Shown here: in pieces, positions 20,198 through 28,049 of the stretch
How the letters are laid out: each line of letters begins with the position of its first letter
Position numbering within the stretch: the stretch's first letter is position 1
Source of the DNA: Panacagrimonas sp965216845
GTDB taxonomy: Bacteria; Pseudomonadota; Gammaproteobacteria; Nevskiales; Nevskiaceae
NCBI GenBank assembly: GCA_965216845.1
Contig: OZ244200.1
Span: 2,356,001-2,420,000, forward strand
Direction: 5' to 3'
DNA: 64,000 nt
The notes under the pieces: model-generated
What the model saw: only the letters and a program-made list of their open reading frames with translations
Databases searched by the model: none
What the model was told of the DNA's origin: nothing
Made by a program: the position numbers and the translations under genes

Positions 20198-21999
20198 GAC
20201 AGCGACTCCGCAATGGCTTGACTCACCGGAATGGGCATTTCCAGCAACAATTGTGAATACCCCTTGCCTTGCGCATCGCTGCGGATGCTGGCGACGCCGC
20301 CGCCGCCGAGTACGTCGTGAATCAGAAAGTTCATGGCGTGACTGCCCGGCAGCAAATAGCGTTGAACCGGCTCGGGGTGGGCGGGTGCAATAAAGTGTGA
20401 CAGACGCGCCTTCACCGCCGACGGGTCCAGAACCGCGGCGATATAAGGCAGATAATCCGGCTTGCGGGCAATCACACCGATATTGGCCTTGTTTCCCTTG
20501 TCGCCACTGCGCGCCCAGGCCAGTTTGTACAAGGGCAGCTCGGCCCGCACATCGTTGGGAATCGGTGGCGGCGCGGGTCGATCAATCTGCGCCGCATCCA
20601 GCGGCTGGCCGGCGCCCGGATCGCAGACCGTGGTCTGGCCGTCCATCTCCACCGATACCGACAGCTCCGCGCGTGGTAACAGGAAGGAAAACAACCGCAC
20701 TACCGGCGATGGCTTGGGACGGCCGCCCTGAAAGCCACTCAGCCCCGGCGGCGCCGCCAACCCGATGCCGATGAGCGCCTTGAGCAGCACGCCAATGCCG
20801 TTGGCCTGCGGATGCTTGGCCGCGATTTTGACCGTGACCTCGCGAACATTGGCGAGCTGCGCGAAGTCGCCATACTGTGACCGGCTGCCGAGGACCTCGA
20901 TACTGGTCTGGCTGAAGTCGGCCAGGCCGTGCTGTTGCAACACCCGGCGTGCGGCGCGCAGGCCCGCCTCGGCAAAGGCGTTGGCGCGCTGGTCGGCATT
21001 GCGGCCGTAGAACGTGAACAGGGTGCCGCCGCGAAACTGATCGGCATAAGTGGCGCAAACCTTGTAGGTGTCGGGCGCCGCCCGTCCGCGCGCGCCGCGC
21101 AAGCGCACCCGGTTTTCACCCACCTGTTGCAGTTGGACGCCGGAGAAGTCGCACACCACATCGGGCAGCACGTAGGCCTGTGGGTCTCCGATTTCATACA
21201 GCATTTGCTCGGCCACGGTGCCTACACTGACCAGCCCGGCGGTACCGTCGGGCTTGGTGCAGACGAACTCGCCATCGGATTCGATCTCGGCGATCGGATA
21301 GCCGATGCGCTCGATGGCGTCGGCCACCAGTTCCCAGTCGGTGAAGTTGCCGCCGCTTGCCTGTACGCCGCACTCCAGGATGTGACCGGCCAGCGAGCCC
21401 ATCGCCAGGCGGTCCAGCGCTTCCCGCCCCCAACCAAAATGGTGAATGCAGGCGCCCAATGTCACCGCACTGTCCACGCAACGCCCGGTGATCACGATGT
21501 CGGCGCCGCGATCCAGCGCTTGGGCAATCGGGAAAGCGCCCAGATAGGCATTGATGCTCTGAATGCGATCCGGCGGCGGCATGCCCTCGCCGCTGAACAT
21601 TTCCCGGATCGGGCGGGCCGCCAATGCGTCGCGCTGTTCAAACAGATCATCGCCCAGCACGCAGGCCACTTTGAGTGAAAGTCCCTGTTTTTCGATCTCG
21701 GCCCGAAGTGCGGCAGCACAGGCACGCGGATTGACCCCGCCGGCGTTGGAGATCACGCCGATGTTGCGCTCGGCGATCTGTTTCAGGTTGGGCGCCATCG
21801 CCGCGCTGATGAAGTCGCGCGCATAACCCTGCTCGGGGTCTTTGGCACGCGCGCGGGCCATGATGGACATGGTGATTTCAGCCAGATAGTCATAGACGAT
21901 GAAGTCCAGCTCGGCATCGCCCAGCAGTTGCGCGGTGGCGCCGCCGGCGTCGCCCCAGAAGCCGCTGGCGCCGCCGATACGGATCATTGACTTGTTCAT
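20194..21999 (-). CDS. atuA: AtuA-family protein (DUF1446), acyclic terpene utilisation
   Basis: AtuA proteins are essential for growth on citronellol or geraniol in Pseudomonas, but their biochemical role is not settled. The 601-residue product starts MNKSMIRIGGASGFWGD, as in the paralogue at 35128-36930, which is why I prefer the ATG at 21999 to earlier starts. Other conserved segments are VISNAGGVNPRACA, DIVITGRCVDSAVTLG, GNFTDWELV and the C-terminal ARSGDKGNKANIGVIARKP. It is the first gene of the carboxylase operon and overlaps the carboxyltransferase start by 4 bases. It is cytosolic with no signal peptide. Confidence 0.88.
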   Translation of the reverse strand: MNKSMIRIGGASGFWGDAGGATAQLLGDAELDFIVYDYLAEITMSIMARARAKDPEQGYARDFISAAMAPNLKQIAERNIGVISNAGGVNPRACAAALRAEIEKQGLSLKVACVLGDDLFEQRDALAARPIREMFSGEGMPPPDRIQSINAYLGAFPIAQALDRGADIVITGRCVDSAVTLGACIHHFGWGREALDRLAMGSLAGHILECGVQASGGNFTDWELVADAIERIGYPIAEIESDGEFVCTKPDGTAGLVSVGTVAEQMLYEIGDPQAYVLPDVVCDFSGVQLQQVGENRVRLRGARGRAAPDTYKVCATYADQFRGGTLFTFYGRNADQRANAFAEAGLRAARRVLQQHGLADFSQTSIEVLGSRSQYGDFAQLANVREVTVKIAAKHPQANGIGVLLKALIGIGLAAPPGLSGFQGGRPKPSPVVRLFSFLLPRAELSVSVEMDGQTTVCDPGAGQPLDAAQIDRPAPPPIPNDVRAELPLYKLAWARSGDKGNKANIGVIARKPDYLPYIAAVLDPSAVKARLSHFIAPAHPEPVQRYLLPGSHAMNFLIHDVLGGGGVASIRSDAQGKGYSQLLLEMPIPVSQAIAESLS

Positions 22000-22045
22000 G
22001 GTGCTTGTCGAAAACCTGATTTGGCTGGCCGCAGGGTATTTCAGC

Positions 22046-22061
22046 AAGCGCCGTGGCGCTT
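22046..22061. promoter_or_regulatory. Perfect 16-base palindrome upstream of atuA
   Basis: AAGCGCC-GT-GGCGCTT lies 47 bases before the atuA start and 25 bases after the AraC-type gene stop. A second short palindrome (GCGCT-TT-AGCGC) spans 22081-22092 at that stop. Either could be an operator or a small terminator of the regulator gene; the sequence does not decide. Confidence 0.35.
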
Positions 22062-22085
22062 TGGATTACGCGCCAGGATGGCGCT

Positions 22086-23141
22086 TTAGCGCGCCATCGG
22101 CTGCTCGGAGGCCGCCGCGCTCAGGGACTGGCGATACTCGGTAGGCGTCATGCCGGTCCAGCTCTTGAACGCGGCTGAAAACGTGGACTGCTCGGCGTAA
22201 CCGAGCAATACGGTGATATCGACCGTGTTCAGGCGCCGATCTTCCAGATATTTGCGGGCCAGGTCGAGTTTGATGCCGTTGAGCAACTGCTGAAAGTGGG
22301 TGTTGCGCTGTTTCAGGCGGCGTTGCAGCGTGCGGCGCGACATGGCCAGATCCGCGGCGACCGTTTCGATTCTGCATTCGCCACTGGGCAATTGCCTGCG
22401 GATGGATGCATGCAGGTTCAGAATGAACGGGTCCGATTCGGACGCATCGCCGCTGAATGGCCGGGAAAACTCGCGCGCCACGTTGTCGTAAAAACGCGTC
22501 GACAAGCGCACCAGCGGATAGTCGAGGACGCGGCGCTGATAATGAAGCGCGCTGGGGGCTTTTCCAAAGCGCAGGTTCTTGCCGAACATCTGCTGCAGCG
22601 CGCTCAGGTCATCCGGCTCCGGATAGGACAGATCGACCGCAACCGGCTTGACCGGAATGGCGCAAAAGCCGTCCATCTGCGCGGCCGCAGCCGCCAGTAC
22701 CGAGTCCGTCACCAGACAACGCGCACCAGCGGCGCCCGAGCTTGGGTGCCATTGCAGGGCGAACTGATCATCGTCGGACGCCACGGCGATGGCGCCCAGA
22801 TCCCCCATCACCTCCCCAACGCTGGGCAGGCGATTGAGCCAGTCGCGCATGGTGCCGCTGGTGGAGGCCAGATACATGAACAGGTGCATGTTTTCCAAAT
22901 GCGAAATCCTGCCCAGGTAAAGCCCCATGTCGGCGTTGCCCGACTGCTGGCGAAGCAGCCTCAGGAAATGCAGATAGTCGGAAACGGGCACCTGACTGTC
23001 GGGTAACGCCAGGCGCTCGGTCTGGATGCCGCAGCGCTGCAGAATCGACCGGGGATTGACGCCGAAGGCCGCCGCAAGGTCCAGCGCGGCGGACATCCCG
23101 CGGGTGGAGATATGTCCCTTGACGATGTCCTTGTCCGACAT
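22086..23141 (-). CDS. AraC-family transcriptional regulator (arabinose-binding-like N-terminal domain)
   Basis: The 351-residue protein has an N-terminal ligand domain of the PF12625 type (ALDLAAAFGVNPRSILQRCGI at its start) and a C-terminal double helix-turn-helix: VAADLAMSRRTLQRRLKQRN followed by VDITVLLGYAEQSTFSAAFKSW and GMTPTEYR, near residues 250-345. Such regulators often control acyl-CoA or lipid catabolic genes next to them. I chose the ATG at 23141 because homologous domains start there; the frame is open 48 bases further and runs into heptamer repeats. It lies directly upstream of atuA on the same strand, so it may regulate and also be cotranscribed with that operon. Confidence 0.88.
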   Translation of the reverse strand: MSDKDIVKGHISTRGMSAALDLAAAFGVNPRSILQRCGIQTERLALPDSQVPVSDYLHFLRLLRQQSGNADMGLYLGRISHLENMHLFMYLASTSGTMRDWLNRLPSVGEVMGDLGAIAVASDDDQFALQWHPSSGAAGARCLVTDSVLAAAAAQMDGFCAIPVKPVAVDLSYPEPDDLSALQQMFGKNLRFGKAPSALHYQRRVLDYPLVRLSTRFYDNVAREFSRPFSGDASESDPFILNLHASIRRQLPSGECRIETVAADLAMSRRTLQRRLKQRNTHFQQLLNGIKLDLARKYLEDRRLNTVDITVLLGYAEQSTFSAAFKSWTGMTPTEYRQSLSAAASEQPMAR

Positions 23142-23178
23142 CCATTGGCTCTGAAGAGTGAACAGCCAAGGATACAAC

Positions 23179-23206
23179 GCATGCCGCATGCCGCATGCCG
23201 CATGCC
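23179..23206. repeat. Four tandem GCATGCC heptamers
   Basis: Four perfect 7-base units stand between the kinase gene stop and the AraC-type gene start, 38 bases before the latter. Each unit contains the palindrome GCATGC. This may be a regulatory array or simple slippage product. Confidence 0.8.
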
Positions 23207-23262
23207 AGCCGCCGGTTTGGCGCCGCCCCCCAAGGCCTGGGGGCGAAACACTCGATCATCCA

Positions 23263-24312
23263 TCAGCCGCTTCGACGCAGTATCTGCTCCACCTGACGCC
23301 AGCCGGCTTCGGCGATGGGCCGGGCAAGCTTGCCGTTTTCAATCGCCTGGGCACTGGCGGCGGTGCCGTCCAGGGCACGTTTTGCAATGCCTTGAACAAT
23401 GGCCGCCAGGCGGAACAGGTTGAACGCGATGTAGAAATCCCATTGGTCTTGCGCGATGGGCTCAATGCCGCGACGCTGGCAATAGCGGCGCAGGTATTGC
23501 TGTTCCTCGGGAATACCGAGCGCGGCCAGGTCGGCGCTGCCAAGTCCGCGAAATTCGCTCGGCGACAAGCGCCAGACCATGAGGTGATAAGCCAGATCAG
23601 ACAGCGGATGGCCGATGGTGGACAGCTCCCAGTCCAGCACCGCCAGAATCCGTGGTTCGCTGGGGTGGAAAATCATGTTGTCCAGACGAAAATCGCCATG
23701 GGCGATGGAACTGGCATCGTCGCCGGGAACATTCTCCGGCAGCCATTGGATCAAGCGTTCCATGCAGGCGTTGTTTTCGGTTTCCGAGGCGCGATACTGC
23801 TTGGTCCAGCGAGACAGTTGCCGTTCGATATAGTGATCCGGACGGCCAAAGCCTTCCAGTCCGCGCTGCACATAATCCACCTTGTGCAGGTTGGCAATGA
23901 CGCGATTCATCTCATCGTAGATTGCGTGCCGCGCCTGCCGGTCCAGGGTCGGCAAGGTGGGGTCCCAGAAAATGCGACCCTGTACGAAACTCATGACGTA
24001 GAACGCGGTGCCGATCACCGATTCGTCCAGGCACAGGCAATAGGGCCGCGCCACCGGGACTTCGGTGCCGTGAAGCGCCTTGATGACGCGATATTCGCGG
24101 TCCACGGCGTGCGCCGACGGCAACAACTTGCCCGTCGGCTTCTTGCGCAGTACGTAATCCCCACTGGCGGCGCGGAGCTTGTAGGTGGGATTGGATTGCC
24201 CGCCTTGGAATGCCTCGATCCGCAGCGGGCCACGAAAGCCCTGGATCTGGTCGGCCAGATACTGCTGCAGACGCTGTGCATCAAACGGCAACTGATTTTT
24301 GGATCGGTTCAT
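23263..24312 (-). CDS. APH-family small-molecule kinase (LvaA/ACAD10-11 kinase-domain type)
   Basis: The 349-residue protein has the aminoglycoside-phosphotransferase fold: N-lobe GGQSNPTYKL and YVLRKKP, the catalytic HGDFRLDN and the metal-binding LDWELSTIGHPLSDL. This subfamily matches the kinase halves of ACAD10/ACAD11 and the bacterial LvaA, which phosphorylate the 4-hydroxyl of hydroxyacyl-CoAs before dehydrogenase-type elimination; antibiotic resistance is unlikely. I chose the ATG at 24312 (MNRSKNQ); earlier starts add a low-complexity leader. It sits upstream of the AraC-type gene and atu operon on the same strand and divergently from a flavin reductase gene. Confidence 0.8.
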   Translation of the reverse strand: MNRSKNQLPFDAQRLQQYLADQIQGFRGPLRIEAFQGGQSNPTYKLRAASGDYVLRKKPTGKLLPSAHAVDREYRVIKALHGTEVPVARPYCLCLDESVIGTAFYVMSFVQGRIFWDPTLPTLDRQARHAIYDEMNRVIANLHKVDYVQRGLEGFGRPDHYIERQLSRWTKQYRASETENNACMERLIQWLPENVPGDDASSIAHGDFRLDNMIFHPSEPRILAVLDWELSTIGHPLSDLAYHLMVWRLSPSEFRGLGSADLAALGIPEEQQYLRRYCQRRGIEPIAQDQWDFYIAFNLFRLAAIVQGIAKRALDGTAASAQAIENGKLARPIAEAGWRQVEQILRRSG

Positions 24313-24446
24313 CGTTCTTGCGCTCGGGACAGGCTTGTTGGGTCGACAGTGTAAGCGCGTCATCGACCGGCGAGCCGCTGAAACAGTCAAGTTATAGTGT
24401 GCCGAGATCGCAACCACCAGCCCACACCCCACCGTTTGCCGCAACG

Positions 24447-24971
24447 ATGACCCAGCCCGACCGCACCCTTTGCCGTCCCGACGACTTCCGCAGTGCGATG
24501 CAAAAGCTGGCCGGCGGTGTGTGCATCGTGACCACGCGGCACCGCGGCCACCGCCTGGGCCTGACCGCGACGGCGGTCTGTTCGCTTTGCGCCGAACCGC
24601 CGGCGCTGATCGCCTGCGTCAACCGGGGCGCCGAAGCGCACGATGCCATCCGTGCCTCCCAACGCATCTGCATCAACGTGCTGGCGCAGCATCATGTGGA
24701 ATTGTCGAACGTGTTTTCCTCCGGGGATCGGCTCAAGGGCGAAGCGCGTTTCGATCACGGGCAGTGGACCACCGGCGACAGCGGCGCGCCGATTCTGGAA
24801 GATGCCCTGGCCGATTTCGATTGCCGGGTGTCGCGCGCCATTGAGCACGGCAGCCACAGTATTTTCATCTGCGAGGTCTTGTCCGCCCGTTGCAACGCCG
24901 ATGGCGACCCGCTGATCTACGGCAATCGCAGCTACGGTTCGCTGTCGGCGCTGTATCAGACGGCGAAATAG
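24447..24971 (+). CDS. Flavin reductase-like protein (FMN-binding split barrel)
   Basis: The 174-residue protein belongs to the HpaC-type flavin reductases that supply reduced FMN or FAD to two-component monooxygenases. Seen: FRSAMQKLAGGVCIVTT at the N-terminus, GLTATAVCSLCAEPPALIACVNR, and the C-terminal PLIYGNRSYGSL. Start ATG at 24447 gives the usual family start; the frame is open upstream but without family similarity. It is divergent from the APH-type kinase with 134 bases between, and is followed after 10 bases by the YihY-type gene. No two-component monooxygenase partner is in the window; the Baeyer-Villiger enzymes at 55 and 62 kb are single-component and would not need it. Confidence 0.85.
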   Translation: MTQPDRTLCRPDDFRSAMQKLAGGVCIVTTRHRGHRLGLTATAVCSLCAEPPALIACVNRGAEAHDAIRASQRICINVLAQHHVELSNVFSSGDRLKGEARFDHGQWTTGDSGAPILEDALADFDCRVSRAIEHGSHSIFICEVLSARCNADGDPLIYGNRSYGSLSALYQTAK

Positions 24972-24981
24972 ACGCAAGGCC

Positions 24982-26295
24982 ATGCATCCATCCAAGCTGA
25001 TCAGCCGATTGCGCGAACTGCTGTGGCGGGAACCCAGCAGCGGTGCATTGCATCGAGTCTGGCTGTTGCGCCTCGGCCGCTATGTTTTCGCCCTGATCCG
25101 CGACCTGTTCGCCGGCGAGCTTTCCATGCGGGCCATGAGCCTGGTCTACACCACCCTGCTTTCGCTGGTGCCATTGCTGGCACTGGCGTTTTCGGTGCTC
25201 AAGGCCCTGGGCGTTCACAACCGGCTGGAACCGGTTTTGCTGGAGTTCCTGCGCCCCTTGGGAGAACAGTCGGAAACGGTGAGCGCCAGCATCATCGGTT
25301 TCGTGGAGCGCATTCAAGTGGGCGTGCTCGGCTCGCTGGGCGTGGCGCTGTTGTTCTACACCGCGTTCTCGCTGATTCAGAAAGTCGAATCCAGTTTCAA
25401 TTTCATCTGGCGCATCGAACGTCCGCGCCCATTTGCACAACGTGTCGGCGAGTACCTGAGCATCCTGATGGTCGGGCCGGTGATCATCTTTTCCGCCCAG
25501 GGTCTGACCTACTCGATTCTCAACAGCGAGTTGTTCCTGCAGCTGCGTGAGGTCGAACCGTTCGGCCTGTTGCTGACCACGACCACGCGCCTGATCCCCT
25601 ATGCGCTCATCATCGGCATGTTCATCTTCATGTACGCCTTCATGCCCAATACGCGGGTGAAACTGCGTGCGGCGCTGGTCGGTGGCCTGGTGGCCGGGGT
25701 GCTGTGGCAGACGGCGAGCCTGCTGTTTGCATCATTCGTCAGCAATGCCAACGAATACAACGCGGTTTATTCCAGTTTCGCCATCTTCATCTTTCTGCTG
25801 ATCTGGCTTCACGTGGGATGGCTGATTCTGTTGATCGGCTGCCAGTTGGCATTTTACGTGCAGCATCCAGAGCACCTGAAGGCCGAACGCAACATCCCCA
25901 GCCTGCCCACGCGCGAGCTCGAATATCTGGCCTTGCTGGTGATGAGCATCACCGGCCAGCGTTTCATTCGCGGCGAACCCGGCATGAGTCAGGAGGCGCT
26001 GATTCGTGAAATTGCGGCCGAGCCCGAACACGTCTGCCGGGCGATACAAACCTTGCTGGAATGCCGCCTGCTCACCGAGGCGGGCCGAAAACGCACCGAG
26101 CTGGTTCCTGCCCGGGATCTGGCCAGCACCGAGCTGGCCGACCTGTGGCGCGAAATTCGCGCCGGTCGCGGCAAGATCCAACCGCGCTCGCGGCAACAGG
26201 CGCAGGTGCTGGGGATGCTGGATCAGGCCGAGCAGCAGTTCCAGCAGGTGACCGCGGGCCAGAGCCTGCGTCAGTGGCTGGCCGATCGGAAATAA
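24982..26295 (+). CDS. YihY/BrkB-family inner-membrane protein
   Basis: The 437-residue protein has six hydrophobic segments in the first 290 residues with the family hallmarks MRAMSLVYTTLLSLVPLLAL, FNFIWRI, TRLIPYALIIGMFIFMYAFMPN and SNANEYNAVYSSFAIFIFLLIWLHVGW in consecutive pieces. A soluble C-terminal tail of about 140 residues resembles a winged-helix-like region. The family was once called ribonuclease BN, which is incorrect; the function is unknown, possibly in transport or envelope lipid handling. It lies 10 bases after the flavin reductase and is convergent with the carboxyltransferase gene at 26423. Confidence 0.9.
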   Translation: MHPSKLISRLRELLWREPSSGALHRVWLLRLGRYVFALIRDLFAGELSMRAMSLVYTTLLSLVPLLALAFSVLKALGVHNRLEPVLLEFLRPLGEQSETVSASIIGFVERIQVGVLGSLGVALLFYTAFSLIQKVESSFNFIWRIERPRPFAQRVGEYLSILMVGPVIIFSAQGLTYSILNSELFLQLREVEPFGLLLTTTTRLIPYALIIGMFIFMYAFMPNTRVKLRAALVGGLVAGVLWQTASLLFASFVSNANEYNAVYSSFAIFIFLLIWLHVGWLILLIGCQLAFYVQHPEHLKAERNIPSLPTRELEYLALLVMSITGQRFIRGEPGMSQEALIREIAAEPEHVCRAIQTLLECRLLTEAGRKRTELVPARDLASTELADLWREIRAGRGKIQPRSRQQAQVLGMLDQAEQQFQQVTAGQSLRQWLADRK

Positions 26296-26345
26296 GCAGG
26301 TTCGCTGCAATCGTTCGAGCCGCAACAGCGGCATGGCGCCGGTTC

Positions 26346-26381
26346 GTCGGCGCTGTCGACGCTGTCGGCGCTGTCGGCGCC
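26346..26381. repeat. Four tandem 9-base repeats (GTCGGCGCT)
   Basis: Units 1 and 3 are GTCGGCGCT, unit 2 is GTCGACGCT and unit 4 is GTCGGCGCC. They lie in the 127-base gap between two convergent genes, at the point where core-like genes give way to the dense catabolic region. Nothing else is seen in the gap. Confidence 0.75.
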
Positions 26382-26422
26382 AAAGCGTGCCGATGGATTC
26401 ACGACGCGAACCGGCGCCGTCG

Positions 26423-28042
26423 CTACATCCGGGCCACGCCGAAGGTATTGGGGTTGAGGCGCGTATGTTCGTTGCGCACGCACAGGTCAATCAGCTCCAC
26501 CAGCAGCTGACGAGTGCGACGCGGGTCGACGATGCCCTCATCCCAGACACGCGAGGTGCAGTAGAGGGCGCTGGAGACTTCGTCGTAGAGCGAGGTCAGT
26601 TCCTGGCTCTGCCGCGCCAACTTGTCGCGGTCCAGCGTCTGGCCGCGCGCGCGTTGCTTGTTGTCCTCGACGATCTCCATGACCGTGGCTGCCTGTTCAC
26701 CACCCATCACCGCCAGTCTGGCGTTGGGCCAGGCAAACAGGAAGCGTGGCTCGAACGAGCGGCCGCACATGGCGTAGTTGCCGGCGCCATAGGACGCGCC
26801 GACGATGATGGTGATCTGCGGCACGCTGGCGTTGGCAACGGCCTGGATCATCTTGGCGCCGTTCTTGATCATGCCCTGGCTCTCGGACTCCTTGCCGACG
26901 ATGAAGCCGGTGGTGTTCTGCAGGTAGATGATCGGTTTGTTGGCCTGACAGCAGAGCTGGATGAACTGTGCCGCCTTCTCCGCCCCGTGGTTGTCGATAG
27001 GGCCGTTGTTGCCGATCAGGCCCACCGGCCAGCCGCCGATCTCGCCAAACCCGCAGATGGTGTACGGGTCGTATTGGGCCTTGAACTCGGTGAACTCCGA
27101 AGCGTCCACCAGCCGTGCGATGATCTCGCGGCAGTCGAAGGCCTCTCGGTAGTTCACCGGCACCAGACCGCAGAGGTCTTCGGCCGGATAACGCGGCGCC
27201 TGCACGGGACGGCCGTGATGCGCGGGGACGCGATCATTCCAGCGCAGTTGCTGCACCAGTTCGCGCGCAATGCCGATGGCATGCGCATCGTCTTCGGCGA
27301 CGAACTCGGCCAGGCCGGAGTGCGTGGCATGCAGGTCGGCGCCACCCAGTGACTCTTCGTCGGCGATCTCGCCGGTCGCGGCCTTGAGCAGCGGCGGGCC
27401 GGCCAGAAACGCGCGTGCCTTGCCACGCACCATCACCACGTAGTCCGACATGCCGGGAATGTAGGCGCCGCCGGCGGTGGAATTGCCGTGTACGACGGTG
27501 ATCTGTGGAATGCCGGCGGCCGACGAGCGCGCCTGGGTCATGAAGCGATGCCCGGCGCGGTTGAACCCCAGGTGCTGCTTGAACAGGTTGCCGCCCCCGC
27601 TCTGCACCAGACAGATGAACGGCAGCCGCGCGCGCAGCGCGATTTCCTGCGCGCGTTTGAGCTTGTCGTAGGCCTGCGGCATGTTGGTGCCACCCTTGAT
27701 CGCGGCATCGTTGACGTAGACCATGCAGCGGGTGCCGGCCACGTAACCGATGCCGGTCATGATGCCCGCGCCGTAGACCTCGTCCACACCGTCGTCGTCG
27801 TGTTGCCCCAGGCCCGCCAGGGTGGACAGCTCGACGAAACTGGCGCCCGGGTCGAGCAATCGCGCAAGGCGCTCGCGCGGCAACAGTTGCCCGCGTTGGT
27901 CAAACCGTGGCCTGGCGCGCGCCGAGCAGCGGTGCACTTGCTGTTCCAGATGCTCGATGTGGGCGATCAACGCCAGCATCGCTTCACGACGCCGGGCGAA
28001 GGTTTCCGAATCGCGGCGGACCTGGCTTTCAATAACAGGCAT
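26423..28042 (-). CDS. Acyl-CoA carboxylase carboxyltransferase beta subunit (second copy)
   Basis: The 539-residue protein is a complete methylcrotonyl/geranyl-type carboxyltransferase: VQSGGGNLFKQHLGF, GNSTAGGAYIPGMSDYVV, QNTTGFIVGKESE, GASYGAGNYAMCGRSF and WPNARLAVMGGEQAA. No biotin subunit gene lies beside it. It follows the AtuD-like dehydrogenase by 7 bases, so the pair dehydrogenates and then carboxylates a branched acyl-CoA, the same two steps as AtuD and AtuC. Its biotin partner may be one of the subunits at 36927, 42558 or 16337. Substrate specificity cannot be fixed from sequence. Confidence 0.88.
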   Translation of the reverse strand: MPVIESQVRRDSETFARRREAMLALIAHIEHLEQQVHRCSARARPRFDQRGQLLPRERLARLLDPGASFVELSTLAGLGQHDDDGVDEVYGAGIMTGIGYVAGTRCMVYVNDAAIKGGTNMPQAYDKLKRAQEIALRARLPFICLVQSGGGNLFKQHLGFNRAGHRFMTQARSSAAGIPQITVVHGNSTAGGAYIPGMSDYVVMVRGKARAFLAGPPLLKAATGEIADEESLGGADLHATHSGLAEFVAEDDAHAIGIARELVQQLRWNDRVPAHHGRPVQAPRYPAEDLCGLVPVNYREAFDCREIIARLVDASEFTEFKAQYDPYTICGFGEIGGWPVGLIGNNGPIDNHGAEKAAQFIQLCCQANKPIIYLQNTTGFIVGKESESQGMIKNGAKMIQAVANASVPQITIIVGASYGAGNYAMCGRSFEPRFLFAWPNARLAVMGGEQAATVMEIVEDNKQRARGQTLDRDKLARQSQELTSLYDEVSSALYCTSRVWDEGIVDPRRTRQLLVELIDLCVRNEHTRLNPNTFGVARM

Positions 28043-28049
28043 TTTGGGG

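Noticed and set aside
23179..23206. Short tandem repeats as a possible CRISPR array
   Set aside because: Units are only 7 bases, without spacers, and no cas genes are near.
23263..24312. Aminoglycoside resistance gene
   Set aside because: The fold is shared, but the sequence pattern and catabolic setting match the acyl-CoA-linked kinase subgroup.
24313..24446. TATAGT at 24393 as a -10 box for the flavin reductase gene
   Set aside because: No acceptable -35 element at 16-18 bases; left unannotated.
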